Positions 49,501 through 58,780 of a DNA stretch of 64,000 nucleotides are shown here, in pieces. The position numbers and the translations under genes are program-made. The DNA lies in assembly GCF_000699445.3 (NCBI RefSeq), contig NC_067196.1, positions 90,413,364 through 90,477,363 on the forward strand, in the 5' to 3' direction. The notes under the pieces were generated by a model. That model ran no database searches and was not told the origin of the DNA. It saw only the letters and a list, made by a program, of their open reading frames with translations. Origin of the DNA: Schistosoma haematobium. Taxonomy: Eukaryota > Platyhelminthes > Trematoda > Strigeidida > Schistosomatidae. Within the stretch, counting starts at the first letter, position 1; the number at the start of each line of letters is the position of its first letter.

Positions 49501-52500
49501 ATGCGAAACAGTGATCAGTGGAGTTCAACCAGGTTTGTTGTGAGATAGTAACTCACTGATGACAATGGTGGATGTGTCGCCCAATTTCTTGGATTAATTG
49601 AAGTTAGACATTAACACTGTCCATTGGATGCCAACCGGCTCATTGGTCTAGTGGTTAAGTGCTCGCGCACGAGACTAATAGGTCCCGGGTTCGAATCTCG
49701 TGAGGCGGGATCGTGGATACGCACTGTTGAGGAGTCCCGCAATAGGACGAAATGGCCGTCCAGTGCTTGCAGGTTTTCCATGGTGATCTAGCTTCATTTG
49801 ACTTATGATCTCAACTATTAAAAATCATTAACATCAAAATGAAGTGTCAATGACCTATTGGCTGTGTGTGAAAAATCAGTTATGAGTTATGATATGATGA
49901 CAGCTTGATGCAACGCTTTTGGAATGATAAACTTCTACCTCTTCTGCAGCGAAATCATCTGGAAGATATTGTTGTAGTGGAGTTTATAATTTAAGCTAAA
50001 CTATTTGAACGCTTCTGCTTGTCGAACATTAATCTGAGTCTGATTTCACTAGAATAAATGATAATCTGACTTACGTACATACATACTTAATAATGGTATG
50101 ATAATAATTGCATCAGATCCGTCTAATAAGTCTCATCTGTTCATTTAATTCATGTTAAATAAAGCCTAGTAATTCGATCCTTATTATCACAGATGTCAAC
50201 AATCGACAGAATAAAAGTTCATTTAGTTTCGCCTATGAAGAGTACAAAAGACTGTGTTCTCGGGAATACATATAATAAAAAATGCCAAGTATGACTTTTT
50301 AACCTTGAAAGAAAGACATGTTTTTAACATTTAAAACTTATTCAAAGTAAGATTCACCAAACCTTCATCAGTCAGTCAGCCAGTAACAACGTAGAACTTC
50401 GTACGTACGTACATCAGTTCGAGTTGCCATACCACATTAGCACAGAGATGCAGTTGTCGATTCAAATCCCGTAGTGGTAGAGGTAGTAAGAGTATAAGCA
50501 GTATTCGGAAAGATTAGGGTTTGGAGATGTTATTTAAAGAGTATAATCCAGTGAAATAAATTTGGGAAGAGAAAAAAAAGAGACAAGGAGGAATCAGAAG
50601 ATTAGAATTTGGGAGAACACAAATAGTGGATGCACCTGCACCATTGCAAACGATTTTGAGCCATGTCAGGGATTTCGGAAACATCTTTCTAAATAAACTA
50701 TTGCATAACTGTTCAAAGTAGATGTACGAGGCTAATAAGAATAACTATTTGTTATTAGATTCAAAAACATTACAGTATTCGTTGAAAACAGACTCTTCAT
50801 TGGACGTTTAGAAAACTACCTTTTTCTTTTTCGTAAGATAAAGGGGTAGAAGGTGAATGGAACATATTTCACACCAATAAATGTGTTATTCCCCCTTTAA
50901 ATGCTCACCTTTGATAATTTTTGCATTTTCGATCGTCACTCTTATTAATGTACGCCCTTTTTAATGTGAAACCATTAGGACAGATGTATTAACTCTGTCT
51001 AATTAATTAATTAATTCATAACTTTTATTTTATGAATTCATTCATTCTTCTCAAATCATATTGTTTATCCCTAGTCTTTTCTACTTCCATTGATACTTTT
51101 ATTTCTTCAACTATGACCTTTGTTTTGATAACTTCATCCTCATTGTACTGATATGATGTGATGTGGCAACTTGAATTGATTCATATATTCTACGTTATTT
51201 AAGAATAATTGACTGTAGTTTTCAGATTATTGCTCTTTAATGCTATTTCTGTCGAATTATTGACTAGTGTACATGTAAACTATGCAGAATTATTTAACAG
51301 TGATATTTAAGCATTATAAAGGAGCTCAAAGCATAAAGGCTTTGGAAAATGTAAAACACTTTATATATCTAGGCAGCATCATTGATGAACACGGTGGATC
51401 TGATGCAGATGTGAAGGCGCAGATCGGAAAAGCAAGAGCAGCACATTTACAACTGAGGAACATCTGGAACTCAAAACAACTGTCAAGCAACACCAAAGTC
51501 AGAATTTTCAATACAAAAGTCAAGACAGTTCTACTGTATGGGGTGGAAACTTGGAGAACTACGAAAGCTATCATCCAGAAAATACAGGTGTTTATTAACA
51601 GTTGTCTACGCAAAATACTTCAGATCCGTTGGCCAGATACTATCAGTAACAACCTACTGTGGGAGAGAACAAACCAGATTCCAGTGGAGGAAGAAATCAG
51701 ATATAAGCACTGAAAGTGGATAGGACACACATTGAGGAAAGCACCCAACTACATCACAAGGCAAGCCCCGAATTGGAATGCTCAAGGTTAAGGAAGAGGA
51801 TGACCATTGAACACAATACGCCGAGTAATGGAGACTGATATGAGAAGAATGAACAACAATTGGATAGAACTAGAAAGGAAGGCCCAGGACGGAGTGGGTT
51901 GGAGAATGCTGATCGGCAGCCTATACCCTTTTGGGAGTAACGGGCGTAAGTAAAAGTAAGATCCAAATCATAACTTATTTGTGGGCGAGAATGATAATGA
52001 TTGGTTGTCTGATTAGTCTGACAGGTGTCAGATAATTTATATATTCCCTTATCCTTATTATTATTAATCACTTATTATTGATTGTTCATTGTTGTTGAAT
52101 TGTATCAGGTTTTGGTGTAGAAATATATTTACGTTGTGGTCAGGCTAATCACGTGTTCCTGATCATCTGAGTTTTATTAAAATCCTGTAGAATAGACACT
52201 GGGAGGGAATCTAGTGTAGATAATTGTTTAAGGTAATTTGACGTCCCATCCATGTGAACGTGGAAACCCAATCGTTATAACATTAGACGAAGTAAAACTG
52301 AGCGTTATAGCAACAACGATACAATGAACTGATGAAATTTCAAGATCTCACTTCATTGTCTTATCACATAAGAGCAATATTTTGAGTAATTTTATGTTAT
52401 TTTTTTTTTATAAAATTAAATTTATTTAGTTTATTTTTATATTGTTTGTTTTGACGAATCTCAAATAGAACGAAACACACAGCCTAAATTTCTACTATTA

Positions 52501-55500
52501 GCCACCATTCATTTATGCTGATTTATTTATTGTTCTATTGAGTGTATATATATATATATACTTCAAATCACTTTTCTTTTCCCCCTTTTTTGTGTCTTTA
52601 TTCATTTTAATTTTTGTTTTAATTTATTTTAATATTAAAGGATGGACATGTTGGTGAAAAGTTTTTATTAGAAATTGAACGAAAATTTGATAAATGGCAA
52701 GAACCACCTCCAGTAAAAACAATTAAAGCTTTACCAGCTCCAATCGATCCACCTGCTAAGTAAGTTTTCGTTTTTTTTTTTCTCATTTTAATTCATAATT
52801 ATTAATTTCAATGGTTGAGATCATGAGTCAAATGAAGCTAGATCACCATGGAAAACCTGGAAGCACTGGACGGTCGTTTCGTCCTATTGCGGGACTCCTT
52901 AGCAGTGCGCATCGACGATCACGCCTCACGAGATTCAAATTCAGGACCTATCAATCTCGCGCGCGAGCGCTTAACCACTGGACCGCTGAGCCGGTCGGCA
53001 TCCAACAGTGTTAATGACTGATTTCAACCAATCCACGAAATTGAGCGACACATCCATCATTGTCATCAGTGAGTTACTATTTCACAACAGACCCGGTTGA
53101 ACTCCACTGGTCACTGCTTCTCACTAGAACTCCAGGATATACATCTTGAAGCCAGTCACTAGTGAGCATATGATGATTATAATCAGAGGAGGGTTTTTAT
53201 GGATATTAAAGTAATTTAATAGTTGAGTTCATTCTATTAGTCCCACCTCCCTGTCGCAACATCAAGTCACTAGAAATGTCAGTCGATCATAAACAATGTA
53301 AAACCTATCATACAGATTCATTGCTGTCAGTTTCCATAACTCACCTACATGAAATTATCTGGATATATACCAAAGTACGAAAAGTAGGAAGTGCCAGTGA
53401 TAGTAAAAAACAACACTAGGCATAGTGAATATAATTCGAGGAGAGTGGATGAATTCTCATAATAAAAGGTATAAAATCATTGTAAAACTGAAGAAAAAAA
53501 ACGAATACATTTACGTTGTTGCAACGGATTTTGAACTGTGTCATTCAACGTCTCCAACGATAATCGTCCCAATCCTAACCAAGTGGTTTGCACTGGACAA
53601 CACAACTCAGTTTAACAGTCTCTACCTCTATAGGTGATGTTTTCTGGTGCAGAAGTAGGCTCGAAGAAACTTAAAGGCAGCCAAACCGAAACTGTATCAG
53701 TCTATGAAGTCACTGACAGTTGGACTGATAGAGATAGACCACCTGGTTGTGGTGCGAGTGATTATTGTAACCAATAGTTAAAGACTTTAAATGGTATGAC
53801 TTAAATAGTTTGGAATTACGCGAGTGCATCCATTATTTGTCTTCCCGAAATACTGAATTCCTCATAACCTTAGTTGTTTCACTAATGTATATTTTCTTTT
53901 CGAGTAGTATCTTCGATGCCTAATCCTTTCTTTTACCATGTCTACTATTCTAAGATTTGGCCCGACAAATTCATCTGTCTGTGTTAATGGGGTATAGGAA
54001 CTTCAACCGATTCACATACGTACATGTTTTATGTTGTGACTGACTAACTAACTACATCGATCGATCTTCAAATATTAATTTACAAATTCTAACACCACAC
54101 TTCATCCTTTTTCGATTTGCTTAGCATTTTAGTACTAACTTGTACTTGGATTTAAAGTTACAGTAGAGCTGTGGTTTTGGAAGAGTTACTTAGTTAATAC
54201 TTATAAAATGCTCATGTCTTAATCATTTGATTGGTTTGATTTCCATTCTGCATACTTCGGTTCGACAAATTCGATAGCATCACCTAAAGCTTAGAACTTG
54301 TATTATACATTAGATGCTTTTATTTTTCAATGACTGGTAACTTGTCTTCAGTTGGTTTTCATCATTTGAAACTTTACATGTAAAGATTATTATTCATTTT
54401 GCTTTATCTAGAAAACGAGGTGGTCGACGTTATCGAAAAATGAAGGAACGTTTAGGTATGAGTGAATTAAGACGATCAGCAAATCGAATACAATTTGGTG
54501 AAATCACTGATGATGCTTATCAAAGTGATTTAGGCTTTTCATTAGGATCACTTGGTCAACGTGGTATAGCAGGACGTTTACGTGCTCCTCAGGCTGATTC
54601 AAAAACAAAAGCTCGTGTAAGCAAAGCATTACAACAGAAATTATCCAAATTTGGTGGTATGTCCACTATGCCTACTACTGCATTGGGTGCTGCAAGTTGG
54701 GGTGGGAATTCTACTGTACGTAAACATGTCGCTGGTACTTCATCATCGATTGCATTCACTCCACTACAGGTAAAATATTTATCCAATTTGTATTCTACGC
54801 TTTCATTTTACTTCATTAAATGTAGATTATAGTTAATTTTCTAATTATCCATTCTAGTAAAATGTTTATTATATTTTGCAGAACATCATAAGCCACTAGT
54901 AGTACTGTGTTCATCATGATTAATGGATTTCATACAAATCAGGGAGTAAGACCGATACACAGATTAATGCTGTATCACAGAATCAATTTTAAAAGTTTAA
55001 TTATAAAAAAATTCGAACTTAATCAGCCTATTATGTCAATTTCACCCTCTGCCAGCTGATCACTGATATCTTATGAAATCAAACCAAAACGTTTGTAACT
55101 CTCATCACATATAGATTTAACCGTCTGTGAATTTATTGACTAGTTTGTTTGGCTATCTGTAACCGTTTCACAATTTACTTTCATGCTAGCTGGTACAGAA
55201 TCCAGGCGATATGTAAGCATACAGAACATCACTTCTAGTTTAAGAAAGCTTTTGAAGTAACCGACTGAACATGTCCAACTTTCAAAAGCCAATTACCTCA
55301 GTATGTTGTAATAGCAAAACAATCTAAAATGACCACAGATGCCTTAGAAATATTGCTGGCATCTGCTGGGATCACCGGGTAAGTAATAGTGAGGTTAGAC
55401 GCAGGGTATTAGGGAATGATGGTAAATCAGTTGATGAGGTTGTTAATCTTCATCGACTGAGGTGGTTGGGCCACGTGTTACGTATGCCTGAACACAGATT

Positions 55501-57252
55501 CCCACGACGTGCAATGCTAACCGGTGTTGGAGATGGTTGGAAGAAAGTTAGGGGGCGGCCAAACCAAAACATGGCATCAGTGCTTGAAGTCACTAACTTC
55601 TAGTCTGAGCCATGTTGGTAGATGCAGACTACTTGGTTGGGGTCCGCGTGACTGTCGTAACCAATGGTTGGAGACTCTTGGTGACATGGCTCAGAATCGA
55701 TCACAATGGCGTCGGTGTATACACTCCCTGTCTTCCCTTAAACTAAGAGATTAAAATCGCTTCATATCTTTCTTTCTACGAACCAATTCTTTCTTCTTGT
55801 ACTATATCTCTATATGCAATCTTTCTCTTACATATTACCACCTTTGACCTAACCACTGCTATGAATCCGGTGTTCATCTTGTTGTGCTGATGCGGTATGA
55901 CAACCTGGACCGATGCACACATGTGCCTGGTCCTACGTTGTAGCTGACTGACTGTATTTATCTCAAATGGTAATAGTCTCATTAAGAAATGATAAGAATT
56001 AATAACGTGTACGTTTTACGGACCTTCTATTGCAAACATGCAGCTTTTTTTGTATCTTTTTATTGCTATGATGTTGTTAAGTAATCACAATATTATAATT
56101 TCTCTTATCACGACTCAGCTACTCCTATCGCTTAATAATCTTGAACACGAATTCACTCAACACAATCCTCAAATCAGAACACAGTTGAACAGGAACGAAA
56201 TTATATTCTAAATAACAAGGGTAGATGGAAGTAGGGGAGCACGATAATAAAAAAACACTAGTTTATTTATATTTATTTAAACACATAAATAATGGTACAA
56301 GAGCGCACCAGATAGATATGCACCACATAAATCATTCGATTTGCGTGAGAGCTGGGATATTGACCGGGTGCCTAGACCGAAGCAGGTGGTTTTCTTAAGA
56401 AGCCACATCCCGAACCTTTGACCTAAAGGTATGACCCACAATCCAGTGTAGCATCGTGCGGAGATGCATTCCCATGGTAGCCGGTGACCAAAGATTGGTT
56501 CATACACCATTTGTTCCCGCAGAATACTGGAGCCCATGTGCACCATTGGTTTGGGATCTGGTTTAAAGCGCCGGACATTCGCTTTTCGTCATCTCATTTC
56601 CGTAAACAACACCCCCGCCATGAGAAGGCAGTGAGTAGGACTTCCCTGGCAGAGGCTATATACGTGTGGCCGTGTGAGAGCACTTCGACAGTGAGGGCAG
56701 ACCCGCCCTACTCTCGGCCATACCAGAGCATTTGGGGGCAGTCTATTTATAGTCCTCATATGAGAAGATTGTAGAGTCTTCTCCAACTATCCACTGGCGC
56801 TGATTGGTTAAGAAGAAATAGTCAATCAGCGTGCCCCAATATAATCCTATATTCTGCTAACATACAAATATTACATCATCAATATCATTTCATTACATTC
56901 ATTGTTTTACATAGTTTAAGTATGACATTGATCTAAAATGGTTATTTTGAAATAGACTAGAGATCATATTCTGTTAGATAGAGGAAATCTAAATTTACTC
57001 TTGTTGTTGTTCTGTGCTGATTTACCTGCTGATATATCAATTCTTCTTTTTTTAGGGGGGGGAGGGGGTTCTGAATTTTTATTCATTTCACTTCATAATA
57101 ATAATAATTTCTTAAATGGTATTTTGTCTTTATAGGGTCTTGAAATTGTCAATCCACAAGCTGCAGAAAAACCAATGGAAGTTGGTAATAAATATTTCAG
57201 TAGTACTTGTGGTTTTACAAAAATTCAACCGAAAATGAAAAATGGAGTATAA
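43587..57252 (+). CDS. PRPF31: U4/U6 snRNP splicing factor PRPF31 (Prp31), complete
   Basis: Exons: 43587-43820, 45104-45245, 46046-46143, 47076-47355, 48127-48365, 52641-52759, 54412-54769, 57136-57252. All introns are GT-AG and phases agree; total 1587 nt, 528 residues plus TAA, slightly longer than the roughly 499 residues of the human protein. The start is MSLADELLADLE as in other PRPF31 proteins. Then come the coiled-coil/NOSIC part (NNLMVEIDNEINIIHKYV, FPELESLVP), TIMVVSVTASTTQG, the Nop domain across exons 4-5 (YVESRMSFIAANTS, GASTAAKLMGHAGGLT, PSCNILVLGAQK, SVLPHTGYIF, LPPDLRLKAAR), RKFDKWQEPPPVK, the basic KKRGGRRYRKMKERLG nuclear signal near 370-386, DLGFSLG, and GLEIVNPQAAEK near the C terminus. 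PRPF31 binds the 15.5K-U4 snRNA complex and helps join the U4/U6.U5 tri-snRNP. Introns (0.8-4.3 kb) are full of SINE and RTE fragments. No canonical AATAAA was seen shortly after the stop. Confidence 0.95.
43821..45103 (+). other. Intron 1 of PRPF31
   Basis: 1283-bp AT-rich intron, gtaagt to tttcag. No repeat or RNA gene recognised in it. Confidence 0.7.
45690..45880 (+). repeat. RTE-like family B 3' fragment, degenerate
   Basis: Keeps the order gacggccaaacaaag, ctaagccatgttggtagat, aaccagtggttggggg, gtaacat in intron 2 of PRPF31. Confidence 0.6.
46144..47075 (+). other. Intron 3 of PRPF31
   Basis: 932 bp, gtaagc to aaaaag; AT-rich. Nothing recognised in it. Confidence 0.65.
47640..47870 (-). 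repeat. tRNA-derived SINE-like repeat
   Basis: The minus strand carries a B-box-like GCGTTCGATCTC preceded by a degenerate tRNA-like body. Similar order to 8590-8935. Inside intron 4 of PRPF31. Confidence 0.45.
47881..48060 (+). repeat. Sm-alpha-type SINE, degenerate hammerhead
   Basis: A-box-like TGATCTAGAGG, B-box GGTTTGAACCC, then a hammerhead remnant: cactgttaggggGTCC, loop, GGAC. The invariant boxes are mutated (aagacg in place of gaaa), so it is very unlikely to cleave. Intron 4 of PRPF31. Confidence 0.68.
48430..48600 (+). repeat. RTE-like family B fragment
   Basis: Contains tggtagatgcagactac, ggagacgttaggtgatatgg and ctcagaatcggtcacaatg, the usual C-terminal/3' region order. In intron 5 of PRPF31. 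Confidence 0.62.
49425..49500 (-). repeat. Sm-alpha-type SINE 3' fragment
   Basis: Reverse complement of the SINE 3' end: gttgagatcatgagtcaatt and ccaccatggaaaacctgg match, inverted, the end of the full copy at 49620-49815. Confidence 0.65.
49620..49815 (+). repeat. Sm-alpha-type SINE with hammerhead ribozyme
   Basis: tRNA-like head with A box TGGTCTAGTGGTT (49644-49656) and B box GGTTCGAATCT (49688-49698), as for RNA polymerase III internal promoters, followed by a hammerhead and the 3' end ccatggtgatctagcttcat. Located in intron 5 of PRPF31, sense orientation. Confidence 0.85.
49721..49766 (+). ncRNA. Hammerhead ribozyme in the Sm-alpha-type SINE, nearly intact
   Basis: Stem I GCACTG/CAGTGC (49721-49726, 49761-49766) is perfect. 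Stem II GTCC/GGAC (49734-49737, 49745-49748) with loop CGCAATA is perfect. GAAA is at 49749-49752. The cleavage triplet GTC ends at 49760. Core box TTGAGGA differs from CTGANGA only at its first base. Stem III is minimal, as in the known schistosome ribozymes that work best as dimers. Confidence 0.8.
50368..50672 (+). repeat. Dispersed SINE-like repeat R3, full copy
   Basis: Starts with gtcagtcagccagtaacaac, has a B-box-like GATTCAAATCCC near 50460, and the body shared with 14085-14275. Inverted partial copy at 57938-58175. Intron 5 of PRPF31. Confidence 0.65.
51310..51962 (+). mobile_element. RTE-like family A, 5'-truncated 3' end
   Basis: Frame 51282-51713 reads [39 protein letters not shown] and [17 protein letters not shown]. 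After a stop it continues with [19 protein letters not shown] and ends near ggcgtaagtaaaagtaag, the family's short-repeat tail. Stops at 51714 and later. Sense orientation in intron 5 of PRPF31. Confidence 0.85.
52800..52995 (-). repeat. Sm-alpha-type SINE, antisense in PRPF31 intron 6
   Basis: Minus strand: A box CGGTCCAGTGGTTAAG, degenerate B box AATTTGAATCTC, hammerhead, and 3' end ccatggtgatctagcttcat. Very similar to 49620-49815. Confidence 0.82.
52863..52908 (-). ncRNA. Hammerhead ribozyme in the antisense SINE, core mutated
   Basis: Minus strand: stem I GCACTG/CAGTGC, stem II GTCC/GGAC with loop CGCAATA, GAAA and GTC all present. The core box is CTAAGGA in place of CTGANGA; loss of the conserved G should abolish most activity. 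Confidence 0.75.
53640..54055 (+). repeat. RTE-like family B 3' region, degenerate
   Basis: Pieces ggcagccaaaccgaaactg, gaagtcactgacag, the 3'-UTR-like stretch around 53880-54030 and the end ttatgttgtgactgactaac are in the usual order. Intron 6 of PRPF31. Confidence 0.55.
55325..55950 (+). mobile_element. RTE-like family B 3' end, well preserved
   Basis: Reads CLRNIAGICWDHRVSNSEVR, RWLGHVLRMPEHRFPRRAML, then (one-base shift in the gggggc run near 55552) the conserved C terminus CRLLGWGPRDCRNQWLE, SSLKLRD and stop, 3' UTR, and end cctacgttgtagctgactga. Intron 7 of PRPF31. 55470-55950 is near identical to 60700-61190. Confidence 0.82.
56262..56735 (-). repeat. Dispersed repeat R2, complete copy
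   Basis: Colinear with 42806-43265, again bounded at the low-coordinate side by a TTTAT-rich run. Minus-strand frame of 89 codons has no recognised motif. Intron 7 of PRPF31. Confidence 0.65.
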
Positions 57253-57574
57253 ATCAAGTTGGAAAAGTAGATGAATATACAAAAAAAATAATGGTTGATT
57301 GCCAATATGTAAATTAACAAATGATAATTAATGTACATTTTTTTTAGATAAAATCAGACATTCAATGAATGTTTCATCTTTCATAATCTGAATGCATTGT
57401 GCATGTATTTATCACTAAAGAAAAATTGTATATTTTGACTCATGTAATATAAAAGTACATACATAAAAGTCTTTCAGTAATTGACTTTTACTTAAATCAT
57501 ATTGAGTGAATTGTCGAAAATAAGGACAACTATTCATAATCTGTGAGACAAGGTAATGTGTATTAATATTCGTG

Positions 57575-57655
57575 CAAACTGGGATCTGCGAGACGATAGC
57601 AACCGATGGTTAGAGACTTTGAGTAACATGGCCCAAAATCGTTTGCAATGGCGCA
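57575..57655 (+). repeat. RTE-like family B short fragment
   Basis: Contains gcaaccgatggttagagact and acatggcccaaaatcgtttg. It is cut directly by the family A 3' end that follows. Confidence 0.6.
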
Positions 57656-57937
57656 GATACTTACTTACTTACGCCTGTTACCCCTAATGGAGCATAGGCT
57701 GCCCACCAGCATTCTCTAACCCACTCTGTCCTGGGCCTTCTTTTCTAGTTCCATCCAATTCTTGTTCATTTTTCTCATGTCTATCTCCATTTCTCGGCGT
57801 AATGTGTTCTTTGGTCTTCCTCTTTTCCTTTGGCCTTGAGGATTCCATGTGAGGGCTTGTCTTGTGACGCAGTTGGGTGCTTTCCTCAATGTGTGTCCTA
57901 TCCACTTCCAGTGCTTCTTCCTAATTTCTATGGCCCA
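57656..57937 (-). mobile_element. RTE-like family A 3' end, strongly 5'-truncated
   Basis: Starts with ttacttacttacgcctgtta, the short-repeat 3' end, and reads on the minus strand the last about 80 codons (DRTH..., [27 protein letters not shown]). Confidence 0.78.
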
Positions 57938-58175
57938 GATGCATCCACCCTTTATGTTCTCCCAAATCTTAATCTTCCGAATACTTCATGTCCTCTTTCC
58001 AAATTACTCCTTGAATAACATCTTCCAACCCTAATGTTTCCGATTACTGCTTATACTCTTACCACCTCTACCACTACGAGATTTGAATCGACAATTGTAT
58101 CTCCGTGCTAATATTGTACGGTTACTTGAACTGATGTACGTACGTACGAAGTTCTATGTTGTTGCTGACTGACTT
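57938..58175 (-). repeat. Repeat R3, inverted copy
   Basis: Reverse complement of 50368-50672 with gaps: gagatttgaatcgacaattg, ctgatgtacgtacgtacgaa and gttgttgctgactgac. Confidence 0.62.
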
Positions 58176-58606
58176 TTGTGCAGACGCTTGCTAACGATCC
58201 TCATTTTGATGCCGCATCACTGTAGGCGCTAGTTGTCTGAGACAAACATTTTATTGCTGCTACATCCCTAGTACAGTTGGCAGTAGAACCTCGCTCTCAG
58301 ACCATAAATTTGCTGATATTAATCTCCAGTAGACTTGCCTAGGATGTTAGTACTTAAAGGAACAATACAGCTTGATTAGGACATCACTGTAAACCAACCT
58401 GATTACCTTGTCAAAGCAACAGCCAAGGTTATTTGACATGAGCACGAAGAAAACTTAATACAATAAATGAATAACTTGCATGGTTGATTCATTCAAAGTC
58501 GTCATTCACTACACATGTATTTAACTGTTCGACATACAGTAAATCACATATGTGCCTGATCCTACGTTGCAGCTGACTGATTGATACAGTAAATCGGTGT
58601 AAAACG

Positions 58607-58612
58607 TTTATT
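58607..58612 (-). terminator. Polyadenylation signal AATAAA of the minus-strand gene
   Basis: AATAAA reads on the minus strand about 170 bases past the TGA at 58781-58783, a normal 3'-UTR distance. Confidence 0.5.
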
Positions 58613-58780
58613 TCGCTTCATTTTTTTTTTAAAATGAAGAGTACAAAAATATAAAAAAAAAGCCCAAACACTAACACCCACTGGTTAGTATACACAAAGA
58701 CGAATAGTAAAATATACATAAATAATTTACAGTTAACATATGTTTAACAGTAAATAGTCATAATTACTATGATTATTATT

